Assembly: GCA_035315685.1 (NCBI GenBank)
Contig: DATFXR010000749.1
Coordinates: 1 to 55,024 of the forward strand
Direction of reading: 5' to 3'
Length of the DNA stretch: 55,024 nt
Origin: QHWK01 sp035315685
Lineage (GTDB): Bacteria > Acidobacteriota > Vicinamibacteria > Vicinamibacterales > CAVVIG01
The position numbers and the translations under genes are program-made. The notes beneath the pieces are model-generated. The model was given only the letters and a program-made list of their open reading frames with translations, was not told the origin of the DNA and ran no database searches. Every line of letters begins with the position of its first letter. Positions within the stretch are counted from its first letter, which is position 1. Shown here piece after piece: positions 1 to 7,564 of the stretch.

Positions 1-729
1 AGTCACATCTACTCGTACGGCCATCGCAATCCGCAGGGCCTCGTGTTCGCGCCGGACGGGAAGTTGTACGAGTCCGAGCATGGGCCGAACACCGACGATG
101 AGGTCAACCTGATTCGGGCTGGCGGGAATTACGGGTGGCCGCATGTCGCGGGCTATCGGGACGATCAGTCGTACGCCTATGCGAACTGGTCTGCGTCGCG
201 CGGCGTGCCGTGCGCGTCGTTGACGTTCACCGCCTACCCGGCGGTCCCGCCGTCGGTCCCGCTGCAAAAAGAGACCGAATGGAATCATCCGGACTTCACC
301 CCGCCGATTCAGACGTTTCACACAGTGCCGACCGGGTACGACTTCAAGAACCCCAAGTGTGCGGAGCGCGAGTTGTACTATCAGTGCTGGCCGACCGTTG
401 CGCCATCGAGCCTCGCCATCTACAGCGTCAGGGACGGCATCGCTGGCTGGAACCACTCGCTGCTGATGCCGAGCCTCAAGCACGGCACGATCTACCGCAT
501 TCAGCTCAACGAGGCCGGTACGGCAGTCGTCGGCGATCCCGACGAAAACGAATTCTTCAAGACGGTGAACCGATACCGGGACCTGACGTTCAGTCCGGAC
601 GGGCTGTCGCTGTTCATCGCGACCGACTCCGAGGGCAACACGCAGGATCGCTCCGGCAGGCCGGCCGGGGGAGTCGAGAACCCCGGCGCGATCATCGAAT
701 TCCGGTATGCGGTCGATCGATCGCGGTGA
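1..729 (+). CDS. PQQ-dependent sugar dehydrogenase (GSDH family), C-terminal part
   Basis: The frame is open from base 1, so the start lies outside the window; 242 residues remain. Family: soluble glucose/sorbosone dehydrogenase six-bladed beta-propellers, usually periplasmic, oxidising sugars with PQQ and calcium. Seen: YGHRNPQGL at residues 6-14, SEHGPNTDDEVNL, and GGNYGWPHVAGYRD, which are the late-blade hallmarks of the family. The segment KCAERELYYQCWPTVAPSS is unusually cysteine-rich and may form a disulphide. A second family member sits at 40741-42045 on the other strand; the two are not close in sequence. The gene ends 48 bases before the stop of a convergent PEBP remnant. Substrate cannot be read from the sequence. 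Confidence 0.85.
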   Translation, partial: SHIYSYGHRNPQGLVFAPDGKLYESEHGPNTDDEVNLIRAGGNYGWPHVAGYRDDQSYAYANWSASRGVPCASLTFTAYPAVPPSVPLQKETEWNHPDFTPPIQTFHTVPTGYDFKNPKCAERELYYQCWPTVAPSSLAIYSVRDGIAGWNHSLLMPSLKHGTIYRIQLNEAGTAVVGDPDENEFFKTVNRYRDLTFSPDGLSLFIATDSEGNTQDRSGRPAGGVENPGAIIEFRYAVDRSR

Positions 730-777
730 CTTCAGAGACGCCGGTAGCTGGCCGCGCGGGACGGCAGGCCTGACGGC

Positions 778-948
778 CTACTCGTAAGCCCGGGCGAACC
801 GCCCGCCGATGCTCGACGCGGCCAGTTGATGCCCCTTGACGGCGCCCAGGAACGCCTCGCGTGTGAGGCCTGGCGCCAGCGTTGGTTCCACGTCCAGCGC
901 CATCACCGTGATCAGATAGTGATGCTGGCCGTCTCCGCGCGGCCACGC
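778..948 (-). pseudogene. PEBP/YbhB-like C-terminal fragment
   Basis: Fifty-six codons on the minus strand read AWPRGDGQHHYL, then ITVMALDV, then GLTREAFLGAVKGHQLAASS and end GRFARAYE, stop. This matches the C-terminal third of the YbhB/YbcL family (phosphatidylethanolamine-binding, Raf-kinase-inhibitor-like). In the same frame a TGA lies just upstream (949-951), and nothing upstream in any minus frame looks like the rest of the family (about 150-180 residues). The piece is therefore a truncated relic. The remaining bases to 1244 hold no gene I can support. Confidence 0.6.
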
Positions 949-1154
949 TCAACGCGACGTGCAGGGTGCGCATGAGAGGCCTCGCCGGTTTCAGCGCGGC
1001 AGCTTATCACGATCGCGTAGTAGTTACGGTTCTGTAAGCCTGTGCTCGTAGCGCGGAGCACTGAGCGACATCGTGCGACTTCTCGCGGCGATCGACAGCG
1101 GCGTCGCCACTCAACCAAGCTCTGCCTTGGCTTTCGCACAAGCCGATTCGTTCA

Positions 1155-1195
1155 CACAGCTGTGAGGTTCTCGGCGCCTTTATAAGGACTATACT
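1155..1195 (+). promoter_or_regulatory. Possible operator and -10 box ahead of the eCIS regulators
   Basis: A perfect 10-bp palindrome CACAGCTGTG lies at 1155-1164, and a TATACT hexamer at 1190-1195, 49 bases before the start of the first regulator. No good -35 box is visible at the expected spacing. The arrangement is compatible with an activator-dependent promoter, but this is inference. Confidence 0.3.
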
Positions 1196-1244
1196 CGTCC
1201 GCCGGCGCAGCTATTCAATACGCCGGACCCGCGTCGAAACTCGC

Positions 1245-1910
1245 ATGACTCGCGTCTTCATCGTTGTCGGTATCCGACTGTATCGCGAAGGTCTCGCACA
1301 ACTGCTCGACGCTCAGGACGAGTTCACGGTTGTCGGCACTGCCGCGAGCGGACGCACCGCGGCGGCGCAGATCGAGCAGATGACTCCTGACGTCGCCCTC
1401 GTCGAGATGGGCCTGCCGGATCTCGACGCGATCGCCGACGCATTGGCTGCGCGATCGTCGCCGATTCCGATCGTCGCGATGGGGATCGCGGACCCCGATT
1501 CCGACGTGCCGGCGTGCGCGGAGCGCGGCGCCACGAGCTACGTCACGCGCGAGGCCTCAGTCGAGGAACTGACCGGGACCATCCGGCGCGCCGCGATGGG
1601 CGAAGTGATCTGCTCGCCGCGCACCGCCGGTACGCTCATCCGGCGCGTGGGCACGCTCGCGGCGCAGCTCAAACCAGGCCTGGCGACCGTGCCGCTGACG
1701 CGCCGCGAGCGAGAAGTCGCTGCGCTGATGGGCGAAGACCTCTCGAACAAGGAGATCGCCGCGCGCCTCCGCATCGAGGTCGCGACGGTCAAGAACCACG
1801 TGCACAACGTCCTCGACAAACTGCGTGTCCATCGGCGAACCGACGCTGCCCGTCTCCTGGGACACCGCACGCGATCGAGCGCCAGGCGGCTGGATTCAGA
1901 TCAGGTCTAG
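1245..1910 (+). CDS. Atypical NarL/LuxR-type response regulator with degenerate receiver
   Basis: 221 residues: receiver at about 3-118 and LuxR-type helix-turn-helix at about 150-205 (LTRREREVAALMGEDLSNKE, then ATVKNHVHNVLDKL). The fold of the receiver is clear, but every phosphorylation residue is changed: the acidic pair is V8-G9 in FIVVGIRLYREGL, the phosphoacceptor is E54 in VALVEMGLPD, the Thr/Ser is lost in VAMGIAD, and the conserved Lys is replaced in SYVTREAS. It should therefore not accept phosphate in the usual way; E54 may mimic the active state. It is the first gene before the contractile system and is followed at 105 bases by a second receiver-like protein, so it is a good candidate for the locus regulator (inference). 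Confidence 0.85.
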   Translation: MTRVFIVVGIRLYREGLAQLLDAQDEFTVVGTAASGRTAAAQIEQMTPDVALVEMGLPDLDAIADALAARSSPIPIVAMGIADPDSDVPACAERGATSYVTREASVEELTGTIRRAAMGEVICSPRTAGTLIRRVGTLAAQLKPGLATVPLTRREREVAALMGEDLSNKEIAARLRIEVATVKNHVHNVLDKLRVHRRTDAARLLGHRTRSSARRLDSDQV

Positions 1911-2014
1911 ACCCGCAGCTAGTTCCTAATCAGATCCGAGTCTCTATTCCCTTCCATCGCGCGTGCCGCGAGGATCCGTCGCGGGTGCGGGGGCGCGCCC
2001 AGCGGCGGAGTCCT

Positions 2015-2395
2015 GTGAGGCGATTGACGATTCTTCTTTGCGCCTTGCCTCGCATGATGCGGTCCATCGTCGAAACAGCCGTGGCGAACCAGCCGGATTT
2101 GCAGCTGGCCGATTGCCAGGGCGACGAGGTTGGCGACGCGGTCGCGCGGTCGGGTGCGGACGTCCTCATCGTCGAGGAACGCGCCGACCGCAGCGAGGCG
2201 TACTACCGTCCGCTGCTCCTGCGTCACCCCGCGTTGAAGGTGTTCATCCTGACGCAAGGCGGGAGGAACGTCACCCTGATCGGATTCCGTCGTGTACGCC
2301 TCGCGGACGCGTCTCCGACGACCCTGATCGACGCGATTCGATCGGAGCTGCGCAACGAGGCGTCACCGGACGAAACGTTGCACGACGAAGAGTGA
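2015..2395 (+). CDS. Stand-alone receiver-like protein with Glu in place of the phosphoacceptor
   Basis: 126 residues from GTG 2015; I chose this start because GGAG at 2007-2010 precedes it and the receiver-like beta1 strand RRLTILLCA begins there. The sequence follows the receiver pattern (ILLCALPRMMRSIVETAV, GADVLIVEERAD, ALKVFILTQGG, SPTTLIDAIRSEL) without a DNA-binding domain. The position that would be phosphorylated is E54, the same number and residue as in the preceding regulator. It ends 64 bases before the sheath gene. It may titrate or dimerise with the upstream regulator, or be a structural adaptor; this is not shown by the sequence. Confidence 0.65.
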   Translation: MRRLTILLCALPRMMRSIVETAVANQPDLQLADCQGDEVGDAVARSGADVLIVEERADRSEAYYRPLLLRHPALKVFILTQGGRNVTLIGFRRVRLADASPTTLIDAIRSELRNEASPDETLHDEE

Positions 2396-2459
2396 GCGAC
2401 GCGACGGGCGCGACTGCCGGTCGCGATTGACGCGACTGCCCACGTAAGGAGACGTGTCC

Positions 2460-4340
2460 ATGGCGCAAGTGAGCTATCCCGGCGTCTACATTGTCGAAAA
2501 ACCGAGTGGGGTTCGCACCATCACGGGCGTCGCGACGTCGATCGCCGCCTTCGTCGGGTTCACGCGCAAGGGCGTGCTCGACAAGGCCGTGGCGATTACG
2601 AGCTTCGCCGACTTCGAGCGCGGCTACGGCGGCCTCGATCGCGACAGCCCGCTCTCCTACGCCGTCCGCCAGTTCTTCTTGAACGGCGGCACGCAGGCGT
2701 GGATCGTACGCGTGGCCGTCGGCGCCACGACGGCAGCATGGACATTCCCCGACGATGCGCCGGTTCCCGTCCTCGACGTCGCGGCCGCAAGCCCCGGGAT
2801 GTGGGGCAACGGCCTTCGCCTCTCCGTCGACCAGACCAGCGTGCGCAATCCCGACGCCGACTTCAATCTGGTCGTCTCGCAGCTGCAGCCTGACGGAACG
2901 ACCATCGTCCCGCTCGAGACGCACCGTAACCTGACCCTCGATTCGAAGTCCCCGCAGTACGTCGAGTCGGTCGTGAACAACGCGTCGGCGGCAATCCGCG
3001 TGACGCGACATCCCGGACTCACGTTTCCGCAGACGGGATTCGCAGTCAGCGGCACGATTGCCTTCCCGCTCTCGGCGGCCGACGCGACGATCGGCGGCAC
3101 TCTCGATGGCGACACGCCGTTCCTGCTGACGGTGCAGGGATCGCCGTGGGCCAACATGGCCAACTTCGTCACGGCGGTCAACACCGCCATCGCGACGCTT
3201 GGACTCGCGGCACGGCTGCAGGCCTCCGAGACCGACGCGACCGGCCAGGCCGGTTCGGGCCACCTGCGTCTCGGGTCACTGACCGCTGGTGAATCGTCCA
3301 GCGTCGTGATTGCGACAGGATCGTTCGGCGGCCTGGCCGCGATGATTCACATCGGCCTCGCCAACGGCGGGCGGGAATTCACCGGTGCCGCCGATCATCG
3401 GCCGGCGGCCGTGACCAACACCGGCCCATTTCCCACGGGCGCCGACGGTGCACGCGGCAGCGCGGTCAATCTGCTCGGGAGCGAGTCGGCGAAGACCGGC
3501 ATCTACGCGCTGCTCGACGTCGACCTGTTCAACATCCTGTGCATCCCTGAGACATTCGACATGTCGTCCGGTCAGGAGGGCCTCATCCAGGCGGCCGTCG
3601 TGTTGTGCGAGAAGCGCCGCGCCTTCTACATCGTCGACGCGCCCGTCACGAGCACGCTCACCAGCATCCAGACGTTCATGGGCGTCACGCAGTCGCGCAA
3701 CGCGGCGACCTACTTCCCGGCCGCGCGCATCGCCGATCCGCTGGACGGACTGCGACCGCGGGCGATGGCACCTTCAGGCACGCTCGCCGGCGTCTACGCG
3801 CGCACCGACGCGACGCGTGGCGTGTGGAAGGCGCCTGCCGGCACTGACGCCACGCTCAACGGCGTCCTCGACATCGCGATTCCGGTCAACGATCTCGAGA
3901 ACGGTCAGGTCAACCCGTTGGGCGTGAACGTGCTGCGCAGCTTCCCTGCCTACGGACGCGTGGCGTGGGGCGCACGCACGATGAAGGGCGCGGACGCGCA
4001 GGCCGACGAATACAAGTACATCCCGATCCGGCGGCTCGCGCTCTTCCTCGAGGAGAGTCTGTACCGCGGCACGCAGTGGGTCGTGTTCGAGCCGAACGAC
4101 GAGCCACTGTGGGCGCAGATTCGACTGAACATCGGCGCGTTCATGAACGGCCTGTTCCGGCAGGGCGCGTTCCAGGGCAAGACGCCGGCCGAGGCCTTCT
4201 TCGTCAAGTGCGACAAGGAGACCACGACACAGGCCGACCGCAACCTCGGCATCGTCAACATCATCGTCGGCTTCGCGCCGTTGAAGCCGGCGGAATTCGT
4301 GATCATCACCATTCAGCAGATTGCTGGCGATTTGCAGTGA
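2460..4340 (+). CDS. Contractile tail sheath protein (eCIS, Pvc2-4/Afp2-4-like)
   Basis: 626 residues from ATG 2460, chosen because AAGGAG at 2446-2451 is well spaced from it; a GTG six bases upstream is too near the ribosome site. N-terminal hallmark YPGVYIVEKPSGVRTITGV and TSIAAFVGFT, C-terminal sheath domain with ARIADPLDG, ILRSF-like VNVLRSFPAYGRVAWGART, YKYIPIRRLALFLEESLYRG and WVVFEPNDEPLWAQIR, ending in QIAGDLQ. It forms the contracting outer cylinder. The protein is longer than PVC sheaths; residues about 110-330 look like inserted decoration domains between the two sheath halves. It is the only sheath gene in the locus, whereas PVC and Afp encode three. Confidence 0.97.
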   Translation: MAQVSYPGVYIVEKPSGVRTITGVATSIAAFVGFTRKGVLDKAVAITSFADFERGYGGLDRDSPLSYAVRQFFLNGGTQAWIVRVAVGATTAAWTFPDDAPVPVLDVAAASPGMWGNGLRLSVDQTSVRNPDADFNLVVSQLQPDGTTIVPLETHRNLTLDSKSPQYVESVVNNASAAIRVTRHPGLTFPQTGFAVSGTIAFPLSAADATIGGTLDGDTPFLLTVQGSPWANMANFVTAVNTAIATLGLAARLQASETDATGQAGSGHLRLGSLTAGESSSVVIATGSFGGLAAMIHIGLANGGREFTGAADHRPAAVTNTGPFPTGADGARGSAVNLLGSESAKTGIYALLDVDLFNILCIPETFDMSSGQEGLIQAAVVLCEKRRAFYIVDAPVTSTLTSIQTFMGVTQSRNAATYFPAARIADPLDGLRPRAMAPSGTLAGVYARTDATRGVWKAPAGTDATLNGVLDIAIPVNDLENGQVNPLGVNVLRSFPAYGRVAWGARTMKGADAQADEYKYIPIRRLALFLEESLYRGTQWVVFEPNDEPLWAQIRLNIGAFMNGLFRQGAFQGKTPAEAFFVKCDKETTTQADRNLGIVNIIVGFAPLKPAEFVIITIQQIAGDLQ

Positions 4341-4352
4341 GGGAGCCGGACT

Positions 4353-4871
4353 ATGGCGCAGTTCTCCGTCAACACCCATCGGTTCGACCCGTACAAGAAC
4401 TTCAAATTCCGAATCAAGTGGGACGGCCGTTACGTCGCAGGCGTCAGCAAGGTCGGCGCGCTCAAGCGCAGCACGGAAGTCGTCGAACACCGTGAAGGCG
4501 GCGATCCATCGACCTCGCGCAAGTCGCCGGGCCGCACCAAGTACGAGGCCATCACGCTCGAGCGCGGCGTCACTCACGATCTCGAATTCGAAGCATGGGC
4601 CAACAAGGTGTGGCACGTGGGCACGGGTCTCGGCGCCGAAGTCAGCCTCAAGGACTTCCGCAAGGACGTGATCCTCGAGGTCTACAACGAGGCCGGCCAG
4701 CTCGCGATCGCCTACAAGATTTTCCGGTGCTGGGTCTCGGAGTTCCAGGCGCTGCCCGATCTCGACGCCAACGCGAACGCGATCGCGATCCAGCACATCA
4801 AGCTGGAAAACGAGGGCTGGGAACGCGACGCGGATGTGACCGAGCCGACCGAGCCCGTGCTGGCGGGTTGA
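4353..4871 (+). CDS. Inner tube protein (T4 gp19-like, Pvc1/Afp1-like)
   Basis: 172 residues; preceded by GAGGGAG. Motifs of the gp19-like tube family: DPYKNFKFRIKWDGRYVAG, VSKVGALKRSTEVVEHREGG, then RKSPGRTKYEAITLERGVTH and FRCWVSEFQALPDLDANAN. Hexameric rings of this protein stack to form the rigid tube through which cargo is expelled. It follows the sheath by 12 bases, the usual order. No second tube paralogue (Pvc5-like) is present in the window, so the tube is probably homopolymeric apart from the initiator ring supplied by the gene at 9959. Confidence 0.96.
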   Translation: MAQFSVNTHRFDPYKNFKFRIKWDGRYVAGVSKVGALKRSTEVVEHREGGDPSTSRKSPGRTKYEAITLERGVTHDLEFEAWANKVWHVGTGLGAEVSLKDFRKDVILEVYNEAGQLAIAYKIFRCWVSEFQALPDLDANANAIAIQHIKLENEGWERDADVTEPTEPVLAG

Positions 4872-4875
4872 CACG

Positions 4876-5592
4876 ATGCGTCCGTTCGGGCACGCGGTGG
4901 ATCTGGATCTGGACTTCGGGCTGCAGGATCGACCGGCCCTCGTCACCGCGCTTCTCGCGAGCTGCGGCGAATCTGGCGACGCGGCGTTCTGGTGGTCGGA
5001 ACCGGTGGGCGTGCGCATCGCGGCGCTGCTGCAGCTGGTTGTCGTCAACGAGCGGCGTGCCGAGATCTCGCTGAGCCGACGCTGCAGCGCCGTCGGGTGC
5101 GGTGAGGCGTTCGGCTTCACGCTGCCGCTGCTCGCACTCGCCGCAGCCACGACGAGCGCCAGTCCCCTGCAGATTCACCTCGACGCCGGCCGCGTGCTGA
5201 CGCTGCGGCGGCCGACGGGCGACGACTTGCGCCGCTGGCGCGATGCGCAGCCTGCGTCGCGCGACGAGGCGGTGCGGGTGATGCTCCACTCGATCGTGCT
5301 CGCCGGAGATGTGCAGCCGGATGACGAAGCGGCCGTGTCGGCAGCGATTTCGGAGATGGATCCGCTCGTGGACTTCGTGGTGGCGTGCCCGTGCCCCGCG
5401 TGTGGCGCGGCCAACGACGTCGCGATCGATCTCGAGGCGCTGGCGCTCGAACGTCTGGCTGGCCGCCAGCGCGCACTGCTGCGCGACGTGCATCGCTTCG
5501 CGGCGTCGTACGGGTGGACCGAAGCCGACGTGCTGGCGATTCCGCCGTCACGCCGGGCGCACTATCTGCAGCTCATCGAGGACGAACGATGA
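4876..5592 (+). CDS. gp26-like baseplate/assembly protein with Cys pairs
   Basis: 238 residues, four bases after the tube gene. The middle reads LRRPTGDDLRRWRDAQ (about 110-125) and the end HRFAASYGWTEADVLAIPPS, a signature shared by the small protein found after the tube gene in many eCIS loci and compared with T4 gp26/gp51. Cysteines C70, C75 and C171, C173, C176 are placed as if to bind a metal (RRCSAVGCG and CPCPACG). Its exact job (baseplate hub assembly or chaperone) is not settled. The last four bases overlap the next start (ATGA). Confidence 0.8.
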   Translation: MRPFGHAVDLDLDFGLQDRPALVTALLASCGESGDAAFWWSEPVGVRIAALLQLVVVNERRAEISLSRRCSAVGCGEAFGFTLPLLALAAATTSASPLQIHLDAGRVLTLRRPTGDDLRRWRDAQPASRDEAVRVMLHSIVLAGDVQPDDEAAVSAAISEMDPLVDFVVACPCPACGAANDVAIDLEALALERLAGRQRALLRDVHRFAASYGWTEADVLAIPPSRRAHYLQLIEDER

Positions 5593-6389
5593 GCGGGTAC
5601 TTCGACGCGCTGATCCGGTCGGGTGGCATGACCATCGACGGTGGTAGACCGACGACGCCATCGCTCGATTCGCAGGCGTTCGAGGTCGCTGCCGATCCTC
5701 ACGCTCCGACGACGGAGATCCCGACAGCGTCCGCGCCGCCGGCATCGCGCGACGTGGTTCGCGGCGCTGAGTCCGTGAGACCAGTTGCGCCGCCGCCCGA
5801 GGGGCAGGAACGTGTCGTCCGCCAGGTGCGGCCGACGCCGGACGACGTTCAGGCCCGCACGCATTACCCGCCTGAAGCTCGCGCCGAATCGCCGGCGACA
5901 CCTCGTGTGCGGTCCGATGAGCGGTCCGCTCCGGATTTCAGCGCACGGCTCGTGCGCGCCGCCGTGCGCTGGATCGCGGCCGACGCCTCGACAATCGGCA
6001 ACGTTCCCGCGCGAGAGCACTCGGTGGCGCCGGCGCATGATGACGTGCGCCGCATTCAGGCAGCAGCTGCGCGCGACAGCGATCGAGAGGCATCGATCGT
6101 GACGCCGATGATCGTCGAAGCGAAGACCACTGCTCGCGAACCGGCAGCACACGTCCTGCCTCCCGTCGAGACGACTCGGATTGCTGACCCGTACCAGGTC
6201 CATGCCACGCCACCGGCTCACGACGAGATCGTCGAGATTTCGATCGGGTCGATTCACGTGCGCGTCGACGCGCCGCCGGCGCAGACGATTGCCCGACCGG
6301 CGATGACGCGTCCCGTCACCAACACGCCGCGGGCTGATGCGCGTCCCGGGCGAAGCGCGTTGTCGCGTCGCGCGCTGCGCAGGATCTGA
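5589..6389 (+). CDS. Disordered Pro/Ala/Arg-rich eCIS protein
   Basis: 266 residues, start at the ATGA overlap with the previous gene. Most of it is low-complexity and lacks predicted structure by composition. The N-terminus MSGYFDALIRSGGMTIDGG and the C-terminal EIVEISIGSIHVRVDAPPA are the only ordered-looking parts; the latter motif is typical of a small unnamed protein in this place in eCIS operons. I do not recognise a catalytic domain. Because no other gene looks like a tape measure, it is the weakest-fitting but only positional candidate for a length-determining or chaperone-like role (speculation). Confidence 0.6.
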   Translation: MSGYFDALIRSGGMTIDGGRPTTPSLDSQAFEVAADPHAPTTEIPTASAPPASRDVVRGAESVRPVAPPPEGQERVVRQVRPTPDDVQARTHYPPEARAESPATPRVRSDERSAPDFSARLVRAAVRWIAADASTIGNVPAREHSVAPAHDDVRRIQAAAARDSDREASIVTPMIVEAKTTAREPAAHVLPPVETTRIADPYQVHATPPAHDEIVEISIGSIHVRVDAPPAQTIARPAMTRPVTNTPRADARPGRSALSRRALRRI

Positions 6390-6391
6390 CG

Positions 6392-7564
6392 ATGTCCCTC
6401 GCAGATTCCGGAACGGCGATCGGCGCGGTCACGCGGCTGTTGCAGGATCATCTGATCCGTCGCCAGTTCGAGGTCTCGATCGGGAAACCGGAGGATGCGG
6501 CGGACAGCACCCCGGCGGCGGCGAAGCTGAACCTGTTCCTCTACGAAACCGCGTTCGATCCGCATCTTCGGAACGCGTCGTTGCGCGATGGTGAGCTGCC
6601 GCCGTTGTGGCTGGTGCTCAAGTTTCTCCTGACCGCATTCGATGGCACCGACAGCAGCGACACCGCCGCAGCGCATGACCTGCTGGGGCGCGGCATGTCG
6701 GCGATCCATGAGTTGAACTTTCTGCGCCTCGATCCGCTGGTCGCGACCAACGTGCGCCTGGCGCTCGAGAACAACCCCGAGCCGCTGAAGCTGACCTTCG
6801 ACGAATCCAACCTCGACGTGCTGTCGAAGATCATGCAGGGCAACGAGGAGCGCTATCGGTTGTCGGTCGCGTTCCAGGTACGGCCGGTGATGATCGTGCC
6901 GGGCAGCCTGCCGCGCAGCTCGCTGCTCGTCGGCGTCGACTATACGACGACACCGGAAACGATCATCGGCCGCGAGGGCATCCAGATCGACGTGATTCCG
7001 TCGCTCGCCGCGCAGCTCGATCGCGTCGAGCCGGACCGGTTCGAGGTCGGCGCGACGCTCACCGTGTACGGCGACGACATCTCGGGCACCGACATGGAGG
7101 TCGTACTCGGCGACGTCCCGCTGACCGTCGTCGAGCGGCACGTCGATCGACTGGTGGTGACCGTCGAAGGAAGCCCGGGAACGCCGATCGCATCGGGCAC
7201 GACGCTGTCGGCTGGTGAGATGCCGCTGGTCGTGCGCCGGCGGTTGTCACCGACGCGGACGCGATCGAGCAATCTGCTCGCGGCGCGGCTGCTCCCGACG
7301 GTGACGGGTGCGTCGATGGTCGCGGGCGACCTGCAGCTGCAGGGGTTCCTGCTCGGCACCGACGCGGACGACGTGGTCGTCATCTTCTACCGCCCGTCTG
7401 ATGGCGCGACGGTCCACCTGTTCGACACGGTGGCCGCCTCCGCCGACCAGCACACGCTCACGGTTCCCGGCGCGGGCGGCGCGGTGCCCGCGGGCACCTA
7501 CCGGGCGATTCTGCGCGTGAACAACCAGCAGGCCAAGGCCAGTCCGAGCGTGACGACACCATGA
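6392..7564 (+). CDS. DUF4255 tail terminator (Pvc16-like) with IPT/TIG-like domain
   Basis: 390 residues, two bases after the previous stop. The first 180 residues are the Pvc16 N-terminal (DUF4255) domain: AIGAVTRLLQDHLIRRQFEV, KLNLFLYETAFDPHLRN, PPLWLVLKFLLTAF and AAHDLLGRGMSAIHELNF. From about residue 200 the pattern PDRFEVGATLTVYGDDISGT and ITVEGSPGTP-type strands suggest an IPT/TIG beta-sandwich. Pvc16/Afp16 caps the tube and sheath at the distal end and stops polymerisation. Overlaps the ATPase gene by ATGA. Confidence 0.88.
   Translation: MSLADSGTAIGAVTRLLQDHLIRRQFEVSIGKPEDAADSTPAAAKLNLFLYETAFDPHLRNASLRDGELPPLWLVLKFLLTAFDGTDSSDTAAAHDLLGRGMSAIHELNFLRLDPLVATNVRLALENNPEPLKLTFDESNLDVLSKIMQGNEERYRLSVAFQVRPVMIVPGSLPRSSLLVGVDYTTTPETIIGREGIQIDVIPSLAAQLDRVEPDRFEVGATLTVYGDDISGTDMEVVLGDVPLTVVERHVDRLVVTVEGSPGTPIASGTTLSAGEMPLVVRRRLSPTRTRSSNLLAARLLPTVTGASMVAGDLQLQGFLLGTDADDVVVIFYRPSDGATVHLFDTVAASADQHTLTVPGAGGAVPAGTYRAILRVNNQQAKASPSVTTP

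Noticed and set aside
692..973. 93-codon minus-strand frame starting at an ATG
   Set aside because: Wrong frame for the PEBP similarity; the protein-like part is read in a neighbouring frame and is only a fragment.
6254..7141. 295-codon minus-strand frame
   Set aside because: Antisense shadow of the DUF4255 gene with no recognisable domain.
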